Source of the DNA: Candidatus Coatesiibacteriota bacterium
GTDB lineage: Bacteria; RBG-13-66-14
DNA length: 5,913 nt
Reading direction: 5' to 3'
NCBI GenBank assembly: GCA_014728185.1
Contig: WJMB01000246.1
Coordinates: 1 to 5,913, forward strand
Made by a program: the position numbers and the translations under genes. This document shows, in pieces, positions 1 to 5,400 of this stretch; the first letter of the stretch is position 1, and every line of letters begins with the position of its first letter. Below the pieces are notes generated by a model. It was not told where the DNA came from. It was given only the letters and a program-made list of their open reading frames with translations, and made no database searches.

Positions 1-146
1 GCGGCGATCAACTCGCCCGGGGCGGCCTTCTGGCCGTAGTCGACCCAGAGGGCGGCGGCCAGGTCGCCGCGCGCGTAGAGGTCCGCCGCGGCGCCGAAGG
101 AGTCCAGGCCGCCGGAGAGCATCAGGAGGGTCTTGGGCTGCTTCAC
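1..146 (-). CDS. queC: 7-cyano-7-deazaguanine (preQ0) synthase QueC, N-terminal part only
   Basis: QueC uses ATP and ammonia to convert 7-carboxy-7-deazaguanine to preQ0, a cytoplasmic step of queuosine biosynthesis. Only the first 48 codons are present; the rest lies left of the window. The translation has the PP-loop ATP-pyrophosphatase motif SGGLDS at residues 10-15, right after a short hydrophobic beta strand, and then LWVDYGQK, matching the conserved DYGQ segment of QueC about 25 residues later. The GTG start at 146-144 was chosen because GGGAG (156-160, complement) sits 9 nt upstream, the same spacing as for queD, and an in-frame TAA lies about 40 nt further upstream. The zinc-binding cysteines that would complete the identification fall outside the window. 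A more general PP-loop ATPase is possible, but the DYGQ motif and the neighbouring queD make QueC much the best call. Confidence 0.9.
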   Translation of the reverse strand, partial: MKQPKTLLMLSGGLDSFGAAADLYARGDLAAALWVDYGQKAAPGELIA

Positions 147-396
147 GTCGGTCTTCTCCCGGTCGTCTGGCTGCGAGGTTTTTTAGCGAATCGGGATGGG
201 GTTCATGTACCGCGACGGACTGTGCAAATGAATCAACGTGTTCATCTCGAGGAGCAGGGAAGCCGATGAGTCAGGCGCGCACGGTTATGCTGCAGATGTG
301 TCGGAGCGGCCGTCACCGATACGGCATCTCTTCCGGCGGCTTGGGACTGCTCAATCCGCCGCTTGACAGCTATAACCAACTCCGTCCCGGGCGGCT
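147..396. other. Gap between queD and queC, no gene, small hairpins
   Basis: No convincing ORF or RNA gene was seen in these 250 bp. The gap is long for an operon, so queC may have its own promoter or be controlled by attenuation. Two inverted repeats occur: GCCGT (309-313) with ACGGC (321-325), loop 7 nt; and CGGCGG (334-339) with CCGCCG (356-361), loop 16 nt. Neither is followed by a T-run on the minus strand, so neither is a good intrinsic terminator for queD. A six-A run (minus strand, 179-184) lies about 20 nt before the queC Shine-Dalgarno. I found no well-spaced -35/-10 pair on the minus strand. Confidence 0.5.
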
Positions 397-777
397 CTAG
401 CCGTCGGGGCGCCAGGCGGCGCGGGAGCGCGGCGATTCGTGGACCCGCACCTCGAAGACGCGCACCGGCGGGTTCTCGTCGGCCAGGGCCTCGGCCAGCT
501 CGCCGGCCAGCACCCGGGCCAGGTTCTCGCTGGTCGGGTTGAGCTCGTCGAAGGGCGGGACCTCGTTGAGCAGGTTGTGGTCGTAGCGCTCGAGCAGGCC
601 GCGAAGTTTGGCCTTGAGTACGGTGAAGTCCAGGGCCAGGCCGCGCTCGTCGAGCCCGTCGGCGGCGACGGTGACCTCGACCAGCCAGTTGTGGCCGTGG
701 AGCTTCTCGCAGGCTCCGCCGTAGTTGCGCAGGGCGTGGGCGGCGGCGAAGTCGGCTTCGACGGTCAGCAGGTACAC
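397..777 (-). CDS. queD: 6-carboxy-5,6,7,8-tetrahydropterin synthase QueD (PTPS family)
   Basis: QueD converts 7,8-dihydroneopterin triphosphate to 6-carboxytetrahydropterin, the second step from GTP towards queuosine. The 126-aa product is typical in length for bacterial QueD. The three zinc-ligand histidines are visible: H14 in FAAAHAL, and H27 and H29 in KLHGHNW. The catalytic cysteine is C23, four residues before H27. Other family landmarks are LDF (49-51), YDHNLLN (65-71, with the catalytic Asp-His pair), NPTSENLA (80-87) and VRVHES (110-115, with the substrate-binding Glu114). The start is GTG at 777-775, directly after the TAA (780-778) of the upstream gene, with GGGAG 9 nt upstream inside that gene, so the two are probably translationally coupled. 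The stop is TAG at 399-397. A eukaryote-like 6-pyruvoyltetrahydropterin synthase activity is less likely given queC next door. Confidence 0.95.
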   Translation of the reverse strand: MYLLTVEADFAAAHALRNYGGACEKLHGHNWLVEVTVAADGLDERGLALDFTVLKAKLRGLLERYDHNLLNEVPPFDELNPTSENLARVLAGELAEALADENPPVRVFEVRVHESPRSRAAWRPDG

Positions 778-2520
778 TTATCCACGCTCCCGGGTCGGGG
801 GTTCGATGACCAGGCGGGCGGCGCCGGCGGCGCGAGCCGCCTCGACGGCCCGGCCTCGGTCGGTTGAATCGGCGCTGCGGCGCAGCTCGACGTCGATCGC
901 CTCGGTGTAGGCCGGAGCCCAGGGTCCGCTGAACTCGCCGGGGACGCCGTCGAGGGTGAAGGGCGGCGCTTCTTTGACAGGCTCCAGGCCCAGCACGGCG
1001 CGGTCCAGCAGGGCGAAGAAGGCGTCGCGCCGGGGCTCGGCGACGGCGCTGAGGCGCAGCTCGATGTTGCGCTCCCGGGCCAGGCGCTCGGCTCCGCCGA
1101 CGATCTTGGCGGCGATGGTCCGCTGGAGCTCGGCGGCCGCTGGGTCGCGCTGGGGCCAGCTACCGCTGAGGCGGAACACGGCTGTCTCCAGGCCGTGGAG
1201 CTCGACCTCGAGGTTGCCGGCGCAGTCGTTGACGAGCCGGCGGCCCAGGCGCTCGACCAGGGTTTGCAGCAGACCGCCGGAGTGGCGGTTGGCCAAACGG
1301 CGCAGGAACTTGCGCTTGACGCGGGCGACCTTGACGGCGTGCTTGACGGCCTCGACGGCCAACTGCGGGGCCTTGAACTCGCCGGAGACGGCGATGCGTT
1401 GGAGGTTGACCGAGACCCGCGAGCCGACGAGGTCGGGAGGGTCGACGCGCCGTCGCAGCTCGATCCAGAGGGGAAGCTCGGCCACGTCCGTGGAGAAGCG
1501 CCGCGGATCCTCGCCGGCGGGGATGAAGAGCGCCCGGGGCAGGCCGTCGCGGAAGACCAGGCCGCGGCTCTCGTCGACCAGGCTGTCGACGGCGTCGCGC
1601 AGGGCCTCGGCCTCGACGGCGTCGCCGGTCCGCAGCAGGCTGAAGCGGTTCAGACTCCAGGGACGGTGGACCTGTAGCTCGCCGCTGTAGTGGGCGTGGG
1701 TGATCACGCGCGGGTAGCGGTTCGTCATCACGTAATAGCCCATCAGCGCCTGACCGGTCCGCTCCTCGGCGCCGCGCGGCCCGGATCGTCCGCCGGCGCC
1801 GCGTACCAGCAGGGCTCCGAGCAGTTGAATCGGCAGGGCCGCCAGCTCCATCAGCTCGCGATCCCCGGCATCGAGCTCGATGAGCTTGACCGCCTGCAGG
1901 TAGAGCAGCAGCTCCACGGGGGCCGGAATCAGCTCGGCCTCGATGAGGGCCTCGGCTATCTCGTCGACGACGTGCTCGGCGATGGAGGGGGCCAGCCCCG
2001 TCGAGTTGGTCAGGGTCTTGAGGTGGCCGGCCCGGTTCCACTCGATGAGTTCGCCGGAGGGATCGCGCAGCAGCAGGTCGGCGCCGTTACGGTTGTCGCC
2101 GGGACCGACCTCGGGGATCTCCAACTGCAGCAGCGCGCCCTTGCCGTCGGCCGGTCCCGTGGTCACGGTGATCTGGCGCTCGCCGCCCTTGGCCTGGACG
2201 TTGACCCGGCGCTGGTCCTTCTCCAAACGGCGCTGGCTGCGGTAGAGGACGTAGGCCTTGGCCATCTCGATGTGGCCGGTGCGCAGCAGGGTCTTGACGA
2301 TGGCGTCCTCGAGCTCCTTCTCGGTGAGGATGCCCGACTTGGTTCGGTGGCGCAGGTAGACGCTGACCGCCTCGGCGACCTCGGTGGGCCAGAGCGGGTC
2401 GGCGTGGCCCACCGCCTGGGAGGCGGCCAGGATGCCGGCGGCCACCCGCTCCTTGTCGTAGGGGACCAGGCGGCCGTCGGTCAGCTTGAGCAGCGTCAGC
2501 GGGGTGCGTGTTTCACTCAT
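778..2520 (-). CDS. ATP-cone protein, NrdD-like (anaerobic ribonucleotide reductase paralogue lacking the radical domain)
   Basis: This 580-aa protein starts with a clear ATP-cone nucleotide-binding domain (residues about 10-97: DGRLVPYDKERV, ending KAYVLYRSQR). A second, weaker ATP-cone-like segment follows at about 148-220 (SGELIEWNRAGHLK). The rest follows the order of class III reductase NrdD: THAHYSGELQVH (274-285, like AHxxGDIHIHDL), SVNLQRIA (370-377, like the NLPRIA motif), HGLETAV (442-448, like GLNEAV), RLSAVAEPRRDAFFALLDR (489-507, like the EATPAE segment) and AYTEAIDV (537-544, like YTNS). It stops there, without the C-terminal zinc cysteines and the RVxGY-type glycyl radical motif, and contains only one Cys (C433). 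Reductase activity is therefore unlikely; nucleotide sensing or a structural role is inferred. I prefer ATG 2520 (AAGG 4 nt upstream, close to the domain start) over the in-frame TTG at 2574, which has no Shine-Dalgarno and would add 18 low-complexity residues. It abuts queD. Confidence 0.75.
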   Translation of the reverse strand: MSETRTPLTLLKLTDGRLVPYDKERVAAGILAASQAVGHADPLWPTEVAEAVSVYLRHRTKSGILTEKELEDAIVKTLLRTGHIEMAKAYVLYRSQRRLEKDQRRVNVQAKGGERQITVTTGPADGKGALLQLEIPEVGPGDNRNGADLLLRDPSGELIEWNRAGHLKTLTNSTGLAPSIAEHVVDEIAEALIEAELIPAPVELLLYLQAVKLIELDAGDRELMELAALPIQLLGALLVRGAGGRSGPRGAEERTGQALMGYYVMTNRYPRVITHAHYSGELQVHRPWSLNRFSLLRTGDAVEAEALRDAVDSLVDESRGLVFRDGLPRALFIPAGEDPRRFSTDVAELPLWIELRRRVDPPDLVGSRVSVNLQRIAVSGEFKAPQLAVEAVKHAVKVARVKRKFLRRLANRHSGGLLQTLVERLGRRLVNDCAGNLEVELHGLETAVFRLSGSWPQRDPAAAELQRTIAAKIVGGAERLARERNIELRLSAVAEPRRDAFFALLDRAVLGLEPVKEAPPFTLDGVPGEFSGPWAPAYTEAIDVELRRSADSTDRGRAVEAARAAGAARLVIEPPTRERG

Positions 2521-2644
2521 CGGGCCTTGCCCGGTGCGCGGCGATTCGCCGGGGGATAGCGGCTTGGTGGTCAAGTCTTGCAGCCGGCGGGTATTGGTGA
2601 GTTATGATCTTAGGGATCGTATACCCTGTTCGGACCAGGTTATT

Positions 2645-2677
2645 ATTGTAATCGGCTGATATACTCGGCTGATAATA
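2645..2677 (-). promoter_or_regulatory. Weak candidate promoter for the NrdD-like/queD unit
   Basis: On the minus strand TTATCA (2675-2670) is followed after 19 nt by TACAAT (2650-2645), which matches the sigma-70 -10 at 5 of 6 positions. A second -10-like hexamer, TATTAT (2677-2672), overlaps the first element. The spacing is longer than ideal and the -35 is weak (4 of 6), so this is only the best candidate in the local AT-rich patch upstream of the 2520 start. It overlaps the direct repeats at 2652-2674. Confidence 0.25.
2652..2674. repeat. Tandem 10-bp direct repeat TCGGCTGATA
   Basis: TCGGCTGATA occurs at 2652-2661 and again at 2665-2674, a period of 13 bp with TAC between. The copies lie about 130-150 bp upstream of the NrdD-like gene and overlap its candidate promoter, so they could be binding sites for a regulator. 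They do not match the NrdR box pattern that I know. Confidence 0.6.
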
Positions 2678-2982
2678 GGCGGTAAGTCTCAGAAGTACCT
2701 GTCACTTCACAGCTGTCATAATGTGGCGGCAACAAGGGACATGCTTTGCGGACAATCTACTATTCTTGCAGCACGCATGTATTGCTCGTCCTATTGTCAC
2801 TCGGCTCATAAGTTTATCAAAAACAAACAATACGGGCGCGCATGGTGACATAGGAATCAAAGCTCGACTCGCCCGGACGGCGACTGCCCGCTCGGCGAAC
2901 CACTCTTTCTCCGCCCTGATTTGGTCCGAACAAGTTCCATGGTGCCAAACGTTTTGTCGAGAAACAGTTGCGAACAACGTTA

Positions 2983-2998
2983 TCGAACATCGGTTCGA
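2983..2998. promoter_or_regulatory. LexA-type SOS box candidate
   Basis: TCGAAC-ATCG-GTTCGA is a perfect 6+4+6 palindrome. It matches the actinobacterial LexA operator pattern TCGAAC-N4-GTTCGA and resembles the Bacillus CGAAC-N4-GTTCG box. The motif CGAACA recurs nearby at 2927, 2971 and 2996, which might be extra half-sites. No SOS gene is visible in the window, so either the site controls one of the divergent units at a distance or the match is fortuitous. Confidence 0.4.
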
Positions 2999-3094
2999 AC
3001 AAGGGTGGTACCGATAACTATTAAACTTCTTGTGCATTTTATGGGCATTCGCGCGCGCTGTCAACAGCACACCCCATGTCCCGATGGAAGGTCT

Positions 3095-3139
3095 TCAATC
3101 AAAACGGCACCTGATCGAATCAGCTTCGGTTTTGATTGA
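3095..3139. repeat. Nested hairpin with perfect 11-bp outer stem
   Basis: TCAATCAAAAC (3095-3105) pairs perfectly with GTTTTGATTGA (3129-3139). Inside, CTGAT (3111-3115) pairs with ATCAG (3119-3123) around a CGA loop, leaving a symmetric 5x5 internal loop. The structure can form on either strand. It is not followed by a T-run, so it does not look like an intrinsic terminator. It lies just left of the DnaA-box cluster. Confidence 0.6.
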
Positions 3140-3148
3140 GAATACTGC

Positions 3149-3167
3149 TGGATAATCCCGTTATCCA
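3149..3167. repeat. Inverted pair of partial DnaA boxes
   Basis: TGGATAA (3149-3155) and TTATCCA (3161-3167) form a perfect inverted repeat with a 5-bp spacer. Each is the first seven bases of the DnaA consensus TTATCCACA in opposite orientation, with the last two bases differing (7 of 9 match). It may be a weak DnaA site pair, or a palindrome bound by another protein. Confidence 0.4.
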
Positions 3168-3176
3168 ACTGATATG

Positions 3177-3197
3177 GGTGGAGTTGGAGAATCCACC
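3177..3197. repeat. Short hairpin between DnaA boxes
   Basis: GGTGGA (3177-3182) pairs with TCCACC (3192-3197) across a 9-nt loop. It lies immediately left of the perfect DnaA box at 3204 and adds to the density of dyad symmetry in this part of the intergenic region. Confidence 0.45.
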
Positions 3198-3203
3198 GCC
3201 GGG

Positions 3204-3212
3204 TTATCCACA
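3204..3212 (+). promoter_or_regulatory. DnaA box, perfect TTATCCACA
   Basis: This is an exact match to the nine-base DnaA binding consensus, in the same orientation as the second perfect copy at 3413-3421. A perfect 9-mer is expected by chance only rarely in a sequence of this length, and two in one intergenic region is more than expected. Confidence 0.6.
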
Positions 3213-3401
3213 AATCGTCGCTTTGGATGCTGTCTTTTTGACCGCCTAAGTCACCTGCTGAACCCCGAGCGCCGATGAATCTGCGGTGCGCCCAAGGCGC
3301 CTTTCCATCCAGTACGGTTTTCGCCGAAACTAGCGGCGCTTTCGCAGCCAAACGCCAATCCGGGCCGTTATCGATCAAGAGACAGCGTTATTGATACACT
3401 G

Positions 3402-3421
3402 TTCTCCACAAGTTATCCACA
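3402..3421 (+). promoter_or_regulatory. Tandem DnaA boxes (one perfect, one with one mismatch)
   Basis: TTCTCCACA (3402-3410, one mismatch) and TTATCCACA (3413-3421, perfect) stand head to tail, 2 bp apart, so their centres are 11 bp apart, about one helical turn. Such closely spaced same-orientation boxes next to an AT-rich segment are typical of bacterial origins, where DnaA loads cooperatively. The following 50 bp are about two-thirds A+T and include TAATAATAG (3458-3466), which could be read as DnaA-trio repeats. A DnaA-regulated promoter is the alternative, since a -35-like element starts 8 bp downstream. Confidence 0.55.
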
Positions 3422-3424
3422 AAA

Positions 3425-3442
3425 TCATTTGACGTCCAATGA
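3425..3442. promoter_or_regulatory. Near-perfect 18-bp palindrome, operator candidate
   Basis: TCATTTGACGTCCAATGA reads the same on both strands at 16 of 18 positions, centred on GACGTC. It overlaps the putative -35 element (3429-3434), as an operator would. A second TCATTGG at 3467-3473 is an inverted copy of CCAATGA (3436-3442) and lies next to the predicted transcription start. The binding protein is unknown. Confidence 0.4.
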
Positions 3443-3458
3443 TCGGGAATGCTAAAGT
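3429..3458 (+). promoter_or_regulatory. Sigma-70-like promoter candidate for the radical SAM gene
   Basis: TTGACG (3429-3434, 5 of 6 to the -35 consensus) and TAAAGT (3453-3458, 4 of 6 to the -10) are 18 nt apart in an AT-rich setting and point at the radical SAM gene. Transcription would start near 3465 and give a leader of about 330 nt. The tandem DnaA boxes end 8 bp upstream of the -35. Confidence 0.4.
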
Positions 3459-3484
3459 AATAATAGTCATTGGCGGCTTCGGTG

Positions 3485-3520
3485 CCGGGCTTTTGTTCGG
3501 CTTTGGTATTGCAAGCCCGG
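3485..3520 (+). repeat. Hairpin near the predicted transcript start
   Basis: CCGGGCTT (3485-3492) pairs perfectly with AAGCCCGG (3513-3520) across a 20-nt loop, extendable by two G-U pairs at the base. If the promoter at 3429-3458 is used, this hairpin sits near the 5' end of the leader. No known riboswitch was recognised around it. Confidence 0.5.
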
Positions 3521-3782
3521 TGTCGATTCGCGGTGGAGGGTCCGCTGCGATGTGATCTATCCCCGTTGACCTCTACCGACGAGGAATCGACATACCGCCC
3601 ACCGAGCCGCGCCCAGGCGGAGACAGCCGTACCTCGAGCGGGCGCGACCCAGTATTCTCATACGCCTTCCTATAACCCGGGTCTCCCCCCCAAGAGAAAC
3701 GCTGCTCACGCCGGATCCCTTCCCCAGTGGTTTTTTGCCGCTGTGGGTAGGGCGGTTTCGTATACCCGATTTCGCTATCCCG

Positions 3783-3797
3783 TGAGGAGGTACCTCA
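3783..3797 (+). promoter_or_regulatory. Strong Shine-Dalgarno inside a small hairpin
   Basis: GAGGAGGT (3784-3791) is a near-perfect anti-16S complement 7 nt before the ATG at 3799 and fixes that start. The same bases form TGAGG (3783-3787), loop AGGTA, CCTCA (3793-3797), a perfect 5-bp stem. GAGGTACCTC (3787-3796) is also a perfect DNA palindrome. The hairpin would hide part of the ribosome binding site. Confidence 0.65.
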
Positions 3798-3798
3798 A

Positions 3799-5385
3799 AT
3801 GAGTCCGTTATGGGAGACCCTGAAGAGCACTAGCGCCCACATGCTGGCCCGCTCCCTCTCCAGGAGGCTGGTCAAAGACCCCAAGGGCGTCTTCCTGCGC
3901 CTGACCGAGCTCTTCGAGAAGGCCGCCGTCACCGACGTCGACCGTGAGAAGGCCCGGGACATGCGCTGGCTGTTCAAGAACGAGCACGTCTATCTGGACT
4001 TCATGACGCGCTCGGTGACGCAACTGGCCGAGATGCCCCGTTCCCGGGGCCTGATCGAAAACTTCATCCTCTCCCCCATCGTCTTCGAGGCCCGCAAGCG
4101 CCAGTGGGAGAAGGAGCACGGTTTCTATCCCCTGAAGCTGATGGTCCTCTCCATCACCGCCCGCTGCAACCTCAACTGCTACGGCTGCTGGGCCGCCAAA
4201 TACTCCCGGAAGGCCGACGACCTCGACTTCGCGGTTATCGACCGCCTCATCGACGAGGCCCACAACCAGATGGGGGTGACCCTCTTCGTCCTCTCCGGCG
4301 GCGAACCCTTCCTGCGCAAGGATGTAATCTACGAACTGCTGGAGAAGTACGACAAATGCTTCTTCATCATCTACACCAACGGCACCCTGATCAGCGAGGA
4401 AGACGCCGAACGGCTGGCCGAGCTGGGCAACGGCGCTCCGATGATCTCCATCGAGGGCGACCGCGAGACCACCGATGCCCGCCGCTCCGGCGCCTACGAC
4501 AAGATACTCTCCAAAATGGAACTGCTGCGCGACAAGGGCGTGCTTTTCGGCTTCTCGCTGACCGCCACCGAGAAGAACTGGGACTACGCCAGCCGCGATG
4601 AGTTCGTCGAGCTGATGGTCGACAAGGGCTGCATGTTCGGCTGGTACTTCCACTACATTCCCATCGGCGCCGAACCAGACCTCTCGCTGATGCTCCGCCC
4701 CGAGCACCGCGACGAGCTGCGCAAGCGGGTCTACCGCCTGCGCAACACCCATCCGATCCTGCTGGCCGACTTCTGGAACGACGGTTTCGTGGCCCACGGA
4801 TGCCTGGCCGGCGGCAGCCAGTACGTCCACGTCAACAACAACGGCGACATCGAGCCCTGCGTCTTCGCCCACTTCGCCGTCGACAACGCCTACGAGAGCA
4901 GCCTCACCGAGGCCCTCGAGTCCGACTTCATGCGGGCCGTCCGCGGCGAGATACCCTACGACGGCAACCTGCTGCGCCCCTGCATGATCATCGACCGCCC
5001 CGAGAGGCTGCGGCGCCACGTCGCCGACAGCGGCGCCCGGCCCACCCACCCCGGCGCCGAGACCATCGTCGAGCGCGAGGACATTCGCAAGCAGCTCGAC
5101 GAATACTCGGCCCGCTGGCGCGAAATCAGCGAAAAGGCCATGCGCGAGGGCGACTACATGACGCTGTGGCCCACCCGGCTCAAGCCCTTCGTTCCGGGCA
5201 CCGACATCCGCCTGCCCGTCGAGCCCGACGAGGTTCCCGACAGCGAAGCCGCCCGCTTCGCCGCCGGCCTCGAGTGGGAGAATTTCCAGCGGGTGGATGA
5301 ACCCGCCGGGAGCGATGGTGTTGGTGGAAACGGCGACGGCGGCAACGGCTCCCGCCGGGAGCAGGAAACGACCAGGCGGAGCTAG
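3799..5385 (+). CDS. Radical SAM protein with partial SPASM (twitch-like) C-terminal region
   Basis: This is a 528-aa cytoplasmic radical SAM enzyme of unknown substrate. The 4Fe-4S/SAM motif CNLNCYGC gives C123, C127 and C130. SGGEP (166-170) is the SAM-binding strand motif, and YTNGT (192-196) and ISIEGD (216-221) are later barrel strands. After the barrel, C335 (HGCLAGG), C354 in the NNNGDIEPCVF segment (346-356) and C395 (LLRPC) resemble a SPASM/twitch auxiliary-cluster region, as in peptide-modifying or cofactor-maturing enzymes, but with fewer cysteines than a full SPASM domain. About 110 residues precede the core and are mostly charged helix with no signal peptide. The last 30 residues are a Gly/Asn-rich hydrophilic tail. 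The ATG is fixed by GAGGAGGT 7 nt upstream. No peptide substrate or partner gene is seen. It is transcribed alone, divergent from the queuosine-linked unit; QueE is excluded by length and architecture. Confidence 0.85.
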   Translation: MSPLWETLKSTSAHMLARSLSRRLVKDPKGVFLRLTELFEKAAVTDVDREKARDMRWLFKNEHVYLDFMTRSVTQLAEMPRSRGLIENFILSPIVFEARKRQWEKEHGFYPLKLMVLSITARCNLNCYGCWAAKYSRKADDLDFAVIDRLIDEAHNQMGVTLFVLSGGEPFLRKDVIYELLEKYDKCFFIIYTNGTLISEEDAERLAELGNGAPMISIEGDRETTDARRSGAYDKILSKMELLRDKGVLFGFSLTATEKNWDYASRDEFVELMVDKGCMFGWYFHYIPIGAEPDLSLMLRPEHRDELRKRVYRLRNTHPILLADFWNDGFVAHGCLAGGSQYVHVNNNGDIEPCVFAHFAVDNAYESSLTEALESDFMRAVRGEIPYDGNLLRPCMIIDRPERLRRHVADSGARPTHPGAETIVEREDIRKQLDEYSARWREISEKAMREGDYMTLWPTRLKPFVPGTDIRLPVEPDEVPDSEAARFAAGLEWENFQRVDEPAGSDGVGGNGDGGNGSRREQETTRRS

Positions 5386-5400
5386 GGGCCACTGAATATG

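Larger units (their letters stand above)
2575..3798. other. Long divergent intergenic region, no convincing gene
   Basis: About 1.2 kb separates the minus-strand queuosine-linked unit from the plus-strand radical SAM gene. Its G+C is clearly lower than that of the genes (near 50% over much of it, about 33% at 3411-3470). ORFs of up to 122 codons exist on both strands, but they overlap each other, lack Shine-Dalgarno sequences and do not resemble known proteins. The region instead holds direct repeats (2652-2674), a LexA-like palindrome (2983-2998), a nested hairpin (3095-3139), DnaA boxes (3149-3167, 3204-3212, 3402-3421), a putative promoter (3429-3458) and a structured leader. These are listed separately. 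Confidence 0.7.

Noticed and set aside
363..376. TTGACA followed by TATAAC on the plus strand
   Set aside because: The hexamers are only a few bases apart, no -10 lies at 16-19 nt, and the direction is convergent on queD.
1160..2559. Long ORFs on both strands within the NrdD-like gene
   Set aside because: High-GC shadow frames: Arg/Ala/Gly-rich or Val/Gly/Asp-rich translations without family motifs, opposite or out of frame with a protein that has clear motifs.
2988..3005. GGTTCGAAC resembling a tRNA T-loop
   Set aside because: The flanking five bases do not pair as a T stem and no acceptor or anticodon arms are found; it is explained by the LexA-like palindrome.
2702..3070. Minus-strand ORF of 122 codons and an overlapping plus-strand ORF (2721-3017, 98 codons) in the intergenic region
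   Set aside because: They overlap on opposite strands, have no clear Shine-Dalgarno, and their amino-acid content (many Cys, His and Arg without pattern) looks like translated non-coding DNA.
3061..3378. Minus-strand ORF of 105 codons with a TTG start
   Set aside because: No Shine-Dalgarno before the TTG, no recognisable domain, and it runs through the hairpins and a perfect DnaA box.
3470..3802. Plus-strand ORF of 110 codons whose TGA overlaps the radical SAM ATG
   Set aside because: The overlap suggests coupling, but the TTG start has no Shine-Dalgarno, the product is low-complexity-like, and the strong ribosome binding site serves the radical SAM gene itself.
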